Shown here in pieces: positions 24,073 through 34,877 of a stretch of 64,000 nucleotides of DNA. The stretch's first letter is position 1; every line of letters begins with the position of its first letter. The notes under the pieces were generated by a model, which worked only from the letters and a program-made list of their open reading frames with translations, ran no database searches and had not been told where the DNA came from. This stretch comes from Agapetus fuscipes (lineage: Eukaryota; Arthropoda; Insecta; Trichoptera; Glossosomatidae). The position numbers were made by a program, and so were the translations under genes. The stretch covers positions 10,315,215 to 10,379,214 of the forward strand of contig OX637346.1 in NCBI GenBank assembly GCA_951799405.1, read 5' to 3'.

Positions 24073-25677
24073 CTAATCTAATCTAATCTAAGCTGCAAAG
24101 ATATATATCATTTAAGATTTATACTAAATGCATTCCCACAAGCAGATATGTATAATTTCGCGCTAACACATGCCGCATGTGGACCTACAATATAAAAACC
24201 CAATCTCAAATGAACATAAGCCTTGCAACTCTTGCCGTCCTTCCCTGAAACAGGGGTGACATTGGCAAAGTGAACCAATTTTTATATTATGGGTGGTCAG
24301 CCGCATAACAACCTATAAGTCAAGGAACATACATGACAAATTACATTTTTTAAAATCAAAGAATAAAAATAACAATATATACATGGACATAAAAAACTAA
24401 ATCATAAAACCAAATTCACTTTAACAAACCCTAGCCGCCAACATCACAGATCAACCGCCATTTCTTTCTATCCTTGCATACTTCTTTCATTTCCTCCAGA
24501 GTCATAACCTTCTTCATACAAGCTCTTCTTTTATTATGACTCTGGATATTCCATTCATTCGCAATTTCGGATATTTGGTCCATCCATACCTTTCTCGGTC
24601 TTCCTCTACCACGACATCCATCTATTCTACCAACATATACTTTCTTCGTCAGTCTTTCCTCATTCATTCTCTCCATATGCCCAAACCATCTTAACAAACT
24701 TCTTTTAATCTTCACTTTCACACTTTCTTTTGCACCACATTCTTTTCTTACAAAATCATTCCTCACCCTGTCACTCCGTTTTTTCCCAATCATACTTCTT
24801 AGAAAGTCCATTTCAACAGTATGGACTTTACTAATTTCACTTTCATTCACCGTCCAGGCCTCGCTTCCATACATCAAGGTGGGTAAAAGTATGCCACTGC
24901 GTACCGCCAATCGAGCATTTTTAGAAATATTTTGATTTTTGGCGATACAAGCTGTGGCACCCAGTACACACCTGCCCTTCATTACTCTTCTTTCAAGTTC
25001 ACCTGTCATTCTTCCATCTTTCTCAAACTTACTTCCCAAGTATACAAACTCATTTACCACATCAACATTCATTCCGTTTATTCTAAATTCGTAGTTCGTA
25101 TTTTCTTCATTTCTTTCAAAAATCAAAACTTTCGTCTTACTTGCATTCAATTTCAAATAATTACCTAGCAGAGCTTCGTTCAATCTAGAGAGCATCGTTT
25201 GCAATTCTACTGCTGAGTCCGATACAAGAACAGCATCATCCGCATACAGTAGAACACTCACTTTGCTCTCTCCTATCATTAATCCACAATCATCAAGTCT
25301 AGCATCTCGAACACACTTGTCCATGACTATGTTAAATAGCCATGGGCTCATCACACATCCTTGCCTTACACCCTTAAAAACTTCAAACCATTCACTATAC
25401 TCATCATCAATACGAACACATGCTGTACTATTTTCATAGTTTGCATGCACCGCACCTAGGAGAGCCCCATTCACTCCGTATGCTTTCAAAACATCCCATA
25501 ACATACCTCTGTCTACTGAGTCAAAAGCCTTTTCCAGATCTACAAAGGCCGTGAACAGCTTCCGCCTCACCGACAATTGTTTTTCAACAAGTTGTCGTAG
25601 AGTAAAAATCTGATCAACACAGCCTCTACCGGCCATAAAGCCGGACTGTATATCGGAAATCCTTTCACTAGTAGTCA
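24073..25677 (-). mobile_element. RTE-like LINE, 5'-truncated, with tail-A 3' end
   Basis: An intact minus-strand frame runs from about 25680 to 24431. It begins [20 protein letters not shown] and continues through [47 protein letters not shown]-type and RWFGHMERM blocks to the native end [14 protein letters not shown]. No frameshift is seen. The 3' UTR of ~110 bp leads into a C-type tail-A (24324-24073) with TTAGA units. Finger and endonuclease regions are absent. Confidence 0.9.
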
Positions 25678-25851
25678 ACCAAAAGTAGTTACCAAAAACT
25701 ACTATCACATCTAGTTAAAAAAACTGCTTTTCATTTTGATGATAATGGTTTCTTTCATTGATGTTTGGATTAACAAACAATGTTAACCATAATATGACAA
25801 ACTTACAAACTACGAGTGCATTTATGTTATTTCTTTACCAGAAGTACCAAG

Positions 25852-26110
25852 TATGACCCGTTTCGTAGGTAAAAGTCAGCACAATGCATTGGCTGGGTCA
25901 CATCCAGCAAATGGATCAACAGAGCCTGGAAAAGATTGTTGTGCTTGTGGACCCACAGTGGCACGGGATAGTGGAAAGATCCATGTTAAGATAACTGGGC
26001 GGAGTTGTGGCGAACTGTCATGTGGAAGGAGCGTGGAACTATAAAAGGGAGGTATTGGGTTGGCAACGGTAGCTGCGGTTTATCAAGGAGACCAAGGCTC
26101 ACTCCTAGTT
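25852..26110 (+). other. possible old LINE-derived sequence
   Basis: Frame-shifted pieces such as LGHIQQMDQQSLEKIVVLVD resemble the GH..RM.. region near the end of non-LTR ORFs, but the similarity is short. GC content is higher than the surroundings. No firm assignment. Confidence 0.25.
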
Positions 26111-26162
26111 ATCCTACCATCAATAATAATTAATGTAATCAGCCAAGAACAAACTTAATACA

Positions 26163-26275
26163 TGGTTATTCACAGCGCATTTAATCCATGGATCATCGTT
26201 TGTTCGGAAAATTCACTTTAGGTGGCGGTGAGCCATGAATTTGCTGTGTGTAAATAACGCCGATAGCCTCGGGAA
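26163..26275 (-). mobile_element. repeat H (short MITE-like)
   Basis: Reverse copy of a ~115-bp repeat bounded by similar TTATTCACA.. ends; contains CATGAATTTGCTGTGTG and AATCCATGGATCA. Best copies at 47938 and 63430. Confidence 0.55.
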
Positions 26276-26456
26276 TGAGGAACAAACTGCATACAATATA
26301 ACAAAATCTTAAGCAGCTATCACTTCACGAGTAGCAGACGCTTTGCAAGACGGAAATCTCCCTGAATAAATCCAATTATCCTTATTATGCATTACAGGCC
26401 TTCTCGGTGCATTAACTCGAGTCTGTCGTGTCAGTCGAGCGCTTTGCTGGGTGCGA

Positions 26457-26601
26457 GACCGAGCTTAAACAATTCAACTCAGACAAAGCGTTTTACCAAA
26501 AAATATATGAAAACTAAAACAGCGCCTCTAATGAGCGTTTATTTTCTTAATTATTTTGATAAAACGCTTTGGTTGAGTGTAAGCGTATTTTTTATACTTT
26601 G
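26457..26601. mobile_element. foldback-D MITE, well preserved
   Basis: The arms CAACTCAGACAAAGCGTTTT and AAAACGCTTTGGTTGAGTGT are close inverse complements over ~60 bp with a short centre near 26530. No TIR superfamily signature or coding sequence. Confidence 0.7.
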
Positions 26602-26864
26602 ATAACAGGACTCTCGTGATTCGCTTACTCGCTCCTCAGAGAAGAATTTCCTAGCTGTTGCCTACGGAGAAGGACTTCGCATCTTCCCCGGAAAGAACTT
26701 CGCATCTTCTCCGGAGAAGAACTTCGCAGTTGCGCTTTGCTTCCCTGAGAATTCTCCGCTTCACCGGCATTACAATGCATGGGATGTGTCTTCTTGTATG
26801 CATCCGAAAGCGGAAACAGCTCTAAAAAGAAATTAGGTTTTACGGATGCTGTTCTGTTTGTGAG

Positions 26865-26990
26865 TAAAAACCTAGTTTTATTGATTGTAGAGGCATTAAC
26901 TTTGTAATCGTTCATCATTAATGATAAAGGAAAAACATCACGTAATCGAAAACAAAACTGTTTTTCCTTTATCATTAAAAACCTAGTTTT
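26865..26990. mobile_element. miniature Penelope-like foldback insertion, ribozyme lost
   Basis: A 96-bp insert (26880-26975) flanked by a perfect 15-bp duplication TAAAAACCTAGTTTT (26865-26879, 26976-26990). It starts with the tail ATTGATTGTAGAGGCATTAA shared with the element at 31852-32131, then forms a hairpin: TAATGATAAAGGAAAAACA, 21-nt loop, perfect complement. The ribozyme part present in its relatives is deleted. Confidence 0.75.
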
Positions 26991-28238
26991 TTGTGCATTT
27001 ATTTTTCATTGTAAATCTACATATTCATCAATAGAACTATTATGAATATTTCATAAAATCGTTTGGATTTCTACGTTGATCTTCGTCAAAGAAAACAAAA
27101 AACAATATTTCTGACTTCAACATGTTCAAGATGCCGTCACAATTTTGGAAAATCACACAAGCAAAATAAAGAAAAAAAAAATGTCCACGGATGAGATTTT
27201 TGACTATATTTTGTCATTTTTCTAACGCAATAACTGCCTTATTCATTGCATTATTTGAACCTAAAACCAGTGATAAACCCACATTTGAGTATGGTAAACT
27301 GGCTTAAAAATTAAAAACTTTTTATTAATAAAGAGGTAGAAGACTAGAAAAGTTTTTGGGGTGAATTTTAACTTGGAAGTAAAAAACACAGTCCTTACTT
27401 TCTTGATATTATACCGCTTTGATCTTATATAAAAGTGCTTTAAGTTTTCGGTATTAGATTGATTTTGAAGACTATCTTACTAAGAGATTATTTTCATGAC
27501 TGATGACTCTTGTCTGATGAGCCATGAGTCATGAGACATGACCTCTCATCCACCGACCATGTAATTCATTACACCATCTCATCTTCCGTACGGTGTCGTG
27601 ACCTGGTCTCCTCATTTTAATTAAAGACCATTTTACTTAATGTGGTACTTAATTAATGACCGTCCTAAAAAATATGGTATATCAAAAAAGTGACTTGTTT
27701 CAAAATAAGATTTTCATAATTTTAAAATGACGCTGCTGCAGAGATGATCTACAATAATAGGGATTGTAGAATGATGAGTCTTTTGGGAATCTTGGGAACA
27801 AATACATTTTTGTAATGGTATTTGATACTTTGTAATACATAAATTATCAAGAATCTCCACCAACCCTATTTAGGCTAAAAACATATCAAGTTCAATGGTC
27901 ACAAATATCGTTTTTAGCATTTTTCGTAAATGGTAAGTTACTACATTGTAGATCACACTTGTCTACAAAAATTGTTTAATATATTTTTTGTTTTTGTTTT
28001 GCACACATGAGAAACTTTTAAATGTTGACATAAGTTTATATTATTATAAAATAGTGTACCAATGACGCATATAAAAAAATAATGCTATTTGAATTTATTG
28101 TATTTACCAATGGTTTTTGGTCTATTTTACCTGGGCTAGTGTTTTGCATATTCTCGTATAAAAGAGAGTAAATACGGTTTTGTAAAGCTCTCCTAAATTT
28201 TTATTTAATTTTCTCACTTGGTGACTTCTTCTTGTAGC
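26991..28238. other. no gene or repeat recognised
   Basis: About 1.2 kb of AT-rich sequence without coding potential, clear inverted ends or tRNA-like boxes. Confidence 0.4.
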
Positions 28239-28493
28239 CGCTGCCTTAGTTCTTGTTTATCGTATACGCCATTGAGAAAATTTTACATTAGCAATGTTTG
28301 CATGTGTACTGGACCAATGTGTCTTATGAAAACAAGAAATTTATTTTAAAAATATTTAAAAGAACTCTCACATTATTGAGTTTTACGGTTTTTCTTATCT
28401 CAGATTGTGTAGAATTTGATTCATAAGACAACTGCATGAAAAAGTCATATTTGACAAGATTGGCGTATACGATAAACAAGAACTGGGGGAACG
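28239..28493 (-). mobile_element. MITE-E with terminal inverted repeats
   Basis: Inverted relative of the element at 18847-19101, the same length and nearly collinear, with ends TTAGTTCTTGTTTATCGTAT and ATACGATAAACAAGAACTGG. The distinct outer CTGCCTT and GGGGGAA blocks match the corresponding ends of the other copy. Confidence 0.8.
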
Positions 28494-28794
28494 AGTTGGT
28501 GATTTTAAGTATTTATATTTAAGCTGACCACCTAAAACAATATTTATAACATTAAAATTATCTTCTAAGAAATCAACCAGGACATAAATAGTCTTAATTT
28601 AATTATGCAGATTATGATCTGAAATGTATATAATTATATTATTCAATCAATTTGATACGTATCTATTGCAAATTAATTAGACGTTATTGCAATTTATGAT
28701 AATTTGCAAATGTATTAGTGTGTGTATTTAAACATTTACATACATACGTACATCAATATATGGAAATTGTAACTAGCTTGTATACATAGTAGTG

Positions 28795-28998
28795 ATCTAT
28801 AATCTATATGTATAATCTAAGATGCAAAGATATGTTACATTTAAGGTTCATATCACACGCATTACCATAAGCAGACACATGCCGCATGTGGACTTACAAC
28901 ATTAAAACCCAATCTCAGATAAACATAAGCCCTACAACTCTTGCCTACCCACCCAGAAACGGGTGAAATTCACAAAATGAAACATTTTGTATAGTATA
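28795..28998 (-). mobile_element. tail-A repeat, partial
   Basis: Tail ATCTATAATCTATATGTATAATCTAAG, then the body with a deletion around the CGCGCT block. Ends at the AAATGAAACATTTTGTATAGTAT region. Confidence 0.7.
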
Positions 28999-29106
28999 AA
29001 TAAAATGAGAAAGCAGTATGTGTGAATCGCGTGTGAGAAAGAGATCGAGTGCGTGCCGAAGGAAACTTGACCTAGCCTAATGTAAAACCACTTTTACAAA
29101 ATAAAG

Positions 29107-29225
29107 TGTGCGGTCGATAGCTCAATTGGAAGTGTGTTCGCGTTCTGAGCAGAAAGCTCCACTTCAATACCAGAAGTATTATCATCAAGGCTTACTCAAC
29201 CTTCAACAAATAGAAGAACACATGC
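29107..29225 (+). mobile_element. SINE-G head and partial body
   Basis: CGGTCGATAGCTCAATTGGAAG (A-box region) and a degraded B box, followed by AAGGCTTACTCAACCTTCAACA as in the 20.3-kb copy. Confidence 0.6.
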
Positions 29226-30444
29226 CTACGAGAACAGAGAAAAACTTATGATGAGTGAATGATCTGCCAGCTTACATTCTTACTTTCTGGATCCGACTCA
29301 CAAGCCGTGAAGGCTCGAGGACACCCATAAAGTCTTCCGGACTCTCTATCTTGTGGTTGTGTATGGTCTTCTTACTTACCAGGACTTTGACGTTGTCTGC
29401 TCAACGTAACCTGGGACTTGATAGTGGTCAGACACTTGAGAAGGCTCTATCCAAAAGTCATGGAGCCGTCTTGTCCAGTGGAGTAGGTATTTCTAATTGA
29501 TTAAAGTAATGGCACGATTTTTGATGGTACGGACCGCCATCTGTCACCCGCAGGTTCAAGTCCAAGAATTCCACGACATGACGTATTGGGTTTTCAAAGA
29601 CCTGGAGAAATTTACCTTGTATCTCAGTCAGTCTCCAAGCTTTACATCTGTACAACACTGACCAATCGAAATATACATCTCCAATTGTTGTGCATTGGTA
29701 TAGCTATTTTAAACACAATAACCTTTTGACGCCGACAAAAAGCATCGCTGGTAGAATAAAAGCAAGTTACATGTGAAATAAAATAAAAAGGTAAATCAAA
29801 AGATCGTCTGTCCAAAGAGCTATGAAAAAGCAAAAAAATGTGTGTTTCCAAAAACTTTTTTTTTTCATTTTAAAGTCAAAAGTGTATTAAAACGGTAAAA
29901 AATAACTAGGTTACCTAGCATGAAAAATAAAAAGTGTACAATTTATATAATCATTTAATTTTTTTCATTGACTCTAAATGCCAAATTATTCTCTGATAAT
30001 ATTGAACCAAAATAAAGTTGGCACGAATGCCTTGGAATCTCCGGCCAAAATATTGCATACGATTTTAAATTTACCTATCATGGCAATTTTATGGTTCAAA
30101 GCCGCACTTTCCGCGATTCTAACCTCGGCGGGTAACATGATTATTCATTCATATGAAAGAAGGACATGCTTATTGAAATATTTAATTGACGATGATGCTA
30201 AAAACACATTTAATGGCCCCGTTTCCATGTGCCGTGATATAAATTACACACATTCTGAGCTGAATCTGCATGATCGCGCCTGCGCATTATCGAGAGCGTG
30301 ATTCCACATTTTTTGATTACACGTTTGTGAGAAGTGATGCTTCGATTGTGTTTATTGCCTTTTAAAATAGTGTGGACTAGAAGACAGAGTGAGATATGGG
30401 TACTTCCCAATTTTTAAGCTATTCATTGTTTTTTAAAATAACCT
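29226..30444. other. unassigned; weak coding relic at 29260-29660
   Basis: The minus-strand frame 29658-29458 includes VVEFLDLNLRVTDGGPYHQK, vaguely like the FLD-x-x-(I/L)-x-x-DG block of Penelope-type reverse transcriptases, but only one motif is present, so no call is made. Elsewhere AT-rich with nothing recognised. Confidence 0.25.
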
Positions 30445-30668
30445 ACAAAGTGGTGTAAGTAACTCTTCAGACTCATAATAAGACGGACGTGTGTTCAATT
30501 TCTGTGAAACACAAAAATATTATAATTTAATTTCAATTGCTGGGTTAAAAAAATCATATATGCCTTACTAAAAACCAGCTTCCAAAGTTCCATTTAACTT
30601 TAAAGATATCGGGTATTGCTTGAAAATTAGTGCTTTCAGTACCTAGTGGTGACCAAGCTCGTAAAGGT
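30445..30668 (+). mobile_element. SINE-B, heavily decayed
   Basis: Follows the SINE-B order (TGTAAGTAACTCTTCAGACTC, TTGCTGGGTTAAAAAAATCAT, GGTATTGCTTGAAAATT, GTGACCAAGCTCG) with many substitutions. Confidence 0.6.
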
Positions 30669-30841
30669 ACAAAAAGTAACATTACTCGTAGACTTCAATG
30701 TTTTGTGCCTATAGCGTAGAGGGACGATATTAAATTTGTAAATTAGCGTCGAACTCTAGTTAACTTTAAAAAAAAAAAAAAACAAATATTACCCCACATT
30801 TTTTAAATAGTACCATAACTTGAATGTAATGACGGTCGTGA

Positions 30842-31030
30842 ATGTTAAAACATGACTCGATCAAAATTAATGGCCGTCCATCTTGGAGGACGACGAAAAG
30901 TGGGAAGACCCAGACTGAGATGGAAAGACATGCAGGACAAATCCGTCAGATTGCGAATTGGAAAACTGAGGCGAAGGACAGGCGGAGTTGGACGCAAAAG
31001 TTAAAGAAGGCCAAGGTTGTAGCGCCGTTG
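30842..31030 (+). pseudogene. frameshifted LINE C-terminal fragment
   Basis: Two overlapping frames together give the block found near the end of many LINE ORFs: HLGGRRKVGRPRLRWKDM, then IANWKTEAKDRRSWTQKLKK AKV. One frameshift is needed between them. Confidence 0.55.
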
Positions 31031-31433
31031 AAGAAGAAGAAGTGTCTGCCTATCTTGTTTGTAATACTTTTATATCCAGTGACTTGGGTAAATAATTGCC
31101 GATTGTGTGTGTATCGGTATCAGATCGGGCGGTTGAAGGTAGCGGATGAGTCGTGTCCCATCGGCTAATGGATATGTGGAGCAAACGTATTGACAACAAA
31201 GAGAACGTGTATTTAACAGAATCAGAGGAGCGCTTGCGACACCTCCGTGTAGAGATGCGGTGCGGTTCCATGGAAGCACGTCTCTGTCGCTTCTTGAAGT
31301 GAAAATCCATTCAAACCATGGCAGTTCAGTATAAATAGTGGTTAAATTAACCATGCATGCTGTGGTTTAGTTGTCTTGCCGATTAAAACAAAGATTAATG
31401 ACTATTATAAGGGAAGCAAAAAATAATAAATAA

Positions 31434-31643
31434 GGGAGTACCTAAGGCGTTGGTACTCGAATTTACGTTATTGAAACAAGCGCCGGTTAAAGCCCCGCGT
31501 GCACCATGTCATATTCACAATAACTTCCACCCTGGTTCAACTGATGCCATATGCACACAATCCGCATTTGCATGAAGACAAATTGGCCAGGTAAAATAGG
31601 TGGGTAAATTGCATTCCTCTTAACAATTCTATTAAAAAAAAAA
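31434..31643 (+). mobile_element. SINE-C, diverged
   Basis: GGCGTTGGTACTCGAATTTACG matches the variable-arm part of the head; the body has CCACCCTGGTTCAACTGATG and AATTGGCCAGGTAAAATAGG; it ends in CTATT plus an A run. Confidence 0.65.
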
Positions 31644-31918
31644 CAGTTATATACCCCGAATGAATGAAAGAACTATGTAAGGACAGAACATGCATTTACA
31701 GAGGTACCTGCAAGCCACCTTTAGTGGAATGAGAAATGAAAGTAATTACAGTTCCATGCAAGTAAGTTCTCAAGAACAGTGTGTTGGTTTTTTAACGTTT
31801 ACGTTGAATTGGCAATGAATTTAATTAAAAAAGTTTTTCAAGACCTGATAGAATAATATTCATTCATGATAAAAGAAAAACAGTTTTGTTCTCGATTACG
31901 TGAGTATATTTTTATATA

Positions 31919-31960
31919 CCACAACCGGTTTCGCAAACATCCGTTCGCATCATCAGGTGG
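31919..31960 (-). ncRNA. hammerhead ribozyme motif (minus-strand arm)
   Basis: Mirror image of the motif at 31981-32022; every core element is preserved because the arms are identical here. In one long transcript it would pair with the other arm rather than fold alone. Confidence 0.6.
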
Positions 31961-31980
31961 ATAAATTAGTATTAATTTAT

Positions 31981-32022
31981 CCACCTGATGATGCGAACGG
32001 ATGTTTGCGAAACCGGTTGTGG
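31981..32022 (+). ncRNA. hammerhead ribozyme motif
   Basis: Stem I CCAC/GTGG; core CTGATGA (31985-31991); stem II GCGAAC/GTTTGC with loop GGAT; GAAA (32009-32012); ACCGGT (32012-32017); predicted cleavage after T32018. One unpaired U precedes stem II. Stem III is palindromic ACCGGT without a loop, so activity would more likely need a dimer or a paired second copy. Confidence 0.65.
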
Positions 32023-32276
32023 TATATAAAAATATACTCACGTAATCGAAAACAAAACTGTTTTTCTTTTATCATTAATGATGAACGATTACAAAGTTAA
32101 TGCCTCTACAATCAATAAAATAATATTCATTCTATTATTGAGGCAAGCAAAGTAATGCCATCAAGTGTGGACATAAAGAAGAAAGGTACCTGATTCATTG
32201 AAGGTTATCTGAATGTCAATCAAGAGTGGATCATAATCGGAAGTGTGTATACCCTGTTTCAGAGGAGATAAGACAG

Positions 32277-32760
32277 CAGTGGCGAAAGGGGCCATACAAG
32301 CCGATTTCCATCGGTTTCTAAAATCTATAATCTATAATCTAAGTTGCAAGGATATATTCATTTAAAGCTCTCAGATGTAAGCCCACAAACCAACAAGTGT
32401 AGTTCGCGCTTACAAATGCTGAATGTGTACTTACAAATAAAATACAAACCTCAAATGAACATAAGCCCCACAACTTTTGCCGACCTTCCCTGAAACAGGG
32501 GTAACATTGGCAAAGTGAACCATTTTTTACAGTATGGGTGGTCAGCCTCATACCAACCTATAAGTCAGGTTTCCCGTTTAAAATGAGGCAAAAATGATAA
32601 TAAACTAGACTGCATGGTTTCAATGGGGGAAAAATACGTATTGTTTCTTTAGTTTAAAATGTGTTTTTTTACTTTGTGCCTATATTTTTTAACTACTTTG
32701 TTAGATCATTTTAAAAGGAAAGCCGATGGAAGCCGGCTTGTATGGCACCCTTCGCCACTG
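32277..32760. mobile_element. hAT-type MITE with nested tail-A
   Basis: Ends CAGTGGCGAA and TTCGCCACTG, inverted repeats of ~45 bp with a few changes, and a perfect 8-bp target duplication TAAGACAG (32269-32276, 32761-32768): the signature of the hAT superfamily. Without the inserted tail-A copy it is ~235 bp, with no transposase. Confidence 0.85.
32319..32567 (-). mobile_element. tail-A repeat inserted in hAT MITE
   Basis: Runs from the tail AATCTATAATCTATAATC to TATAAGTCA and is flanked by GGTTTC on both sides (32313-32318, 32568-32573), a 6-bp target duplication. Very close to the 9987 LINE tail. Shows a tail-A copy inserting as a discrete ~249-bp unit. A-type, 7-bp tail. Confidence 0.9.
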
Positions 32761-32824
32761 TAAGACAGAGAAGCTATCGTAGACTCCTGTAAAAGTTTTT
32801 TTCGTTGCCATATTAATCGTCCCT

Positions 32825-32985
32825 TATCAAAGAAGATCCAGATCCTATAAAGCTCGATAGATCTTTGGTGGCAGGTCTATGGAAAATATATTTAAATTTT
32901 TTAATCCATGGGAGATAATTAAATGTTTATTTATGCTCTGCTGGGAATCACACACACAACCTTACTATTATCGCGTTTGATGTCT
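32825..32985 (-). mobile_element. SINE-B relic
   Basis: Decayed reverse copy: ATCTTTGGTGGCAGGTCTAT, TTTTTTAATCCATGGGAGA, GCTCTGCTGGGAATC still line up with the family. Confidence 0.5.
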
Positions 32986-33772
32986 GTGCACGAATATTTC
33001 ACGTAACTTACGACTTTCGACTTACCGCTAACCACTTGCTAGATGTCTCCGTCTGTAGGATCATCTTTAACGCCAATATTATAACAAGCATACAAAACAC
33101 GATCCATCTAACAGCGTTTGCCTTATATTGCACAATAACAATTTATGGGTACAACTGGGAGGATTTGATTTGAAACGTAATCCGAACGATTCGCTTATCT
33201 CGGTTTTCCATTATTTCTAGTGACGAGAATAATAATGCGATTCTTTAATAGATGAAAGATGCCTCACTATGGAAACTGATGGTAAGTGAGATTATTATTA
33301 GTGTTAGCGAATACTCAAGGGAATTAATCTTCTCACGCAGTAAAATGAGATACTTTCACATGACTGAATACTGACTGCGAATAATACTTATTTGATGATG
33401 ATGATAAGGATGTAGAATACTTATTTGTTCCATATTCCATGTGTCTAAAATACAAAAATGTATGGAAAGTACAACAACACCCTAAGTGCGTGATTCAGTT
33501 TTCGAACATTTTATTTCTATTAACTAGATCGAGGGGAGAGTCTATAATGTTTCATACTCGGGATACTGAGGCGATAAATAAATCAATTTCAGGGGGATTT
33601 ATTTTGTTGTTGTCTGAATCACTTATCAACAGCCCTCTGCATGCTTGTTTATTACTAGTCAGCATCAAATTTGCAAGAAAGACCCAGTTGGTGTAAGGCT
33701 GGATGAGCCTTTGAGCTATTGGTAAAGGTAGATGCATTTTTCAACCCAACATTAAACCAATTTGAAAAATTT

Positions 33773-33987
33773 AAGTTTTGTGTTGTGTAGATTTTCGGCA
33801 GTAACTTTGTAAAAGTCCATTTTAACAGATTTAAAAAGGAAAATTTCTTTGTTACAAAATATAACTTTTTTGCATCTGAAGATGGGATGTTCTGCAATCC
33901 CGAAACCGGTCGTGTAATAAATACAATAAAACTCACTGTAAACTGTAACAAATAAATTTTACTTTTCAAATCTGTTAAAGTTTTGTG
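33773..33987. mobile_element. Penelope-like foldback insert with one hammerhead motif
   Basis: 195-bp insert between 10-bp duplications AAGTTTTGTG (33773-33782, 33978-33987). A tail with GGCAGTAACTTTGTAA resembles GGCATTAACTTTGTAA of the 31.9-kb element. Short arms of ~35 bp (about 33820-33855 and 33942-33977, e.g. TTAACAGATTT / AAATCTGTTAA) enclose a single hammerhead. Confidence 0.7.
33870..33917 (+). ncRNA. hammerhead ribozyme motif
   Basis: Stem I TTGCAT/GTGTAA (two G-U pairs); core CTGAAGA (33876-33882); stem II GGGAT/ATCCC with an 8-nt loop; GAAA (33902-33905); ACCGGT; predicted cleavage after C33911. Unlike the palindromic copies it is not masked by a second arm, so it is the best candidate for an active ribozyme in this window. 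Confidence 0.65.
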
Positions 33988-34137
33988 CTCCACCGGGACT
34001 CGTCAGTAGTGTTCACCACTAAGACTACGGACGATGCCAAGTTACTTTCGATAAAACTAGCTGAGAAAATATTTATTTTTTAAATTGCGCTAACCTGAAT
34101 AAGACACGTTTGCTGAAAGGCTTATTATAGGGTTTTT

Positions 34138-34376
34138 TATAGGTTGGTATGAGGCTGACCACCCATACTGTAAAAAATGGTTCACTTTGCCAATGTCACC
34201 CCTGTTTCAGGGAATGTCGGCAAGAGTTGCAGGGCCTATGTTCATTTGAGGTTTGGATTTTATTTGTAAGTACACAATCAGCATTTGTAAGCGCGAACTA
34301 CACGTGTTTGTTTGTGGGCATACATCTGAGAGCTTTGAATGAATATATCCTTGCAACTTAGATTATAGATTATAGA
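34138..34376 (+). mobile_element. tail-A repeat
   Basis: Young copy from TATAGGTTGGTATGAGG to ATTATAGATTATAG, nearly identical to the LINE tail at 54448-54685. A-type, 7-bp tail. Confidence 0.9.
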
Positions 34377-34739
34377 TAGATAATGTGGAATTTAAATCAT
34401 TATTTTCATTTGCACCATACAAAGGCACATCTTCCCTCAAATTCAGTAATAATTGGTATAAAGAAAGAAAAATATATTTTTAAATTTTGCCTTTATTGAA
34501 ATAGTGTCACAGTCTAAGGGTACGAGCTGGTTAAAAATATGAAATACTTATTTCTGGAACATCGCTCATCTCCTCAGCATAAGCTACTTACTTTTCTTTG
34601 TCAATTTTCTTTTGTCGAGTTGTGTAGAGAGGTAATTGTATGCCTGCTGCTTTGAAATGGGTTTTCCGTTCACGTCTGTATGAGGCTGGTGATATAAAAG
34701 CTGTGATAGGCAACGAAGTTGGGTAAGTGATGAGTGAAA

Positions 34740-34877
34740 AGTAGCAAGTAGTTAGTGGAAAGTAGTAAATAGTAAATAGAAAGTGGAAAGTGGTAAGTGG
34801 AATTGGTAAGTTGTAAGTAGAATTGGTAGGTGGTAAGTGAGAAGTGATAAAAACTCAGTTGTTAAAAGCAAGAATAA
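34740..34877. repeat. degenerate GTAAGTGG-rich flank of minisatellite
   Basis: Irregular AGTGGAAAGTAGTAAATAGT-like sequence that grades into the regular 14-bp array; a similar composition resumes at 35263-35404 and 36608-36720. Confidence 0.6.

Larger units (their letters stand above)
31852..32131. mobile_element. Penelope-like foldback element with two hammerhead motifs
   Basis: The insert 31865-32118 is flanked by a perfect 13-bp duplication AATAATATTCATT (31852-31864, 32119-32131). It is a palindrome with 103-bp arms (31866-31968, 31973-32075, one mismatch seen) around GTAT, plus a one-sided 43-bp tail (32076-32118) that reads ATTGATTGTAGAGGCATTAA on the minus strand. Each arm contains a hammerhead motif. 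Inverted, partial, tailed termini with ribozymes are known for Penelope-like retroelements; no RT is present here. Confidence 0.75.
33611..34032 (-). mobile_element. SINE-B interrupted by a ribozyme-bearing insert
   Basis: Reverse SINE-B parts 33611-33782 and 33978-34032 (head GCTCCACCGGGACTCG... ACTACGGAC) are separated by a foldback insert with target duplication AAGTTTTGTG. The SINE is therefore older than that insertion. Confidence 0.75.

Noticed and set aside
29458..29658. Penelope-type RT fragment (EFLDLNLRVTDGG)
   Set aside because: Only one weak motif; neighbouring RT motifs absent. Would need a profile search to support.
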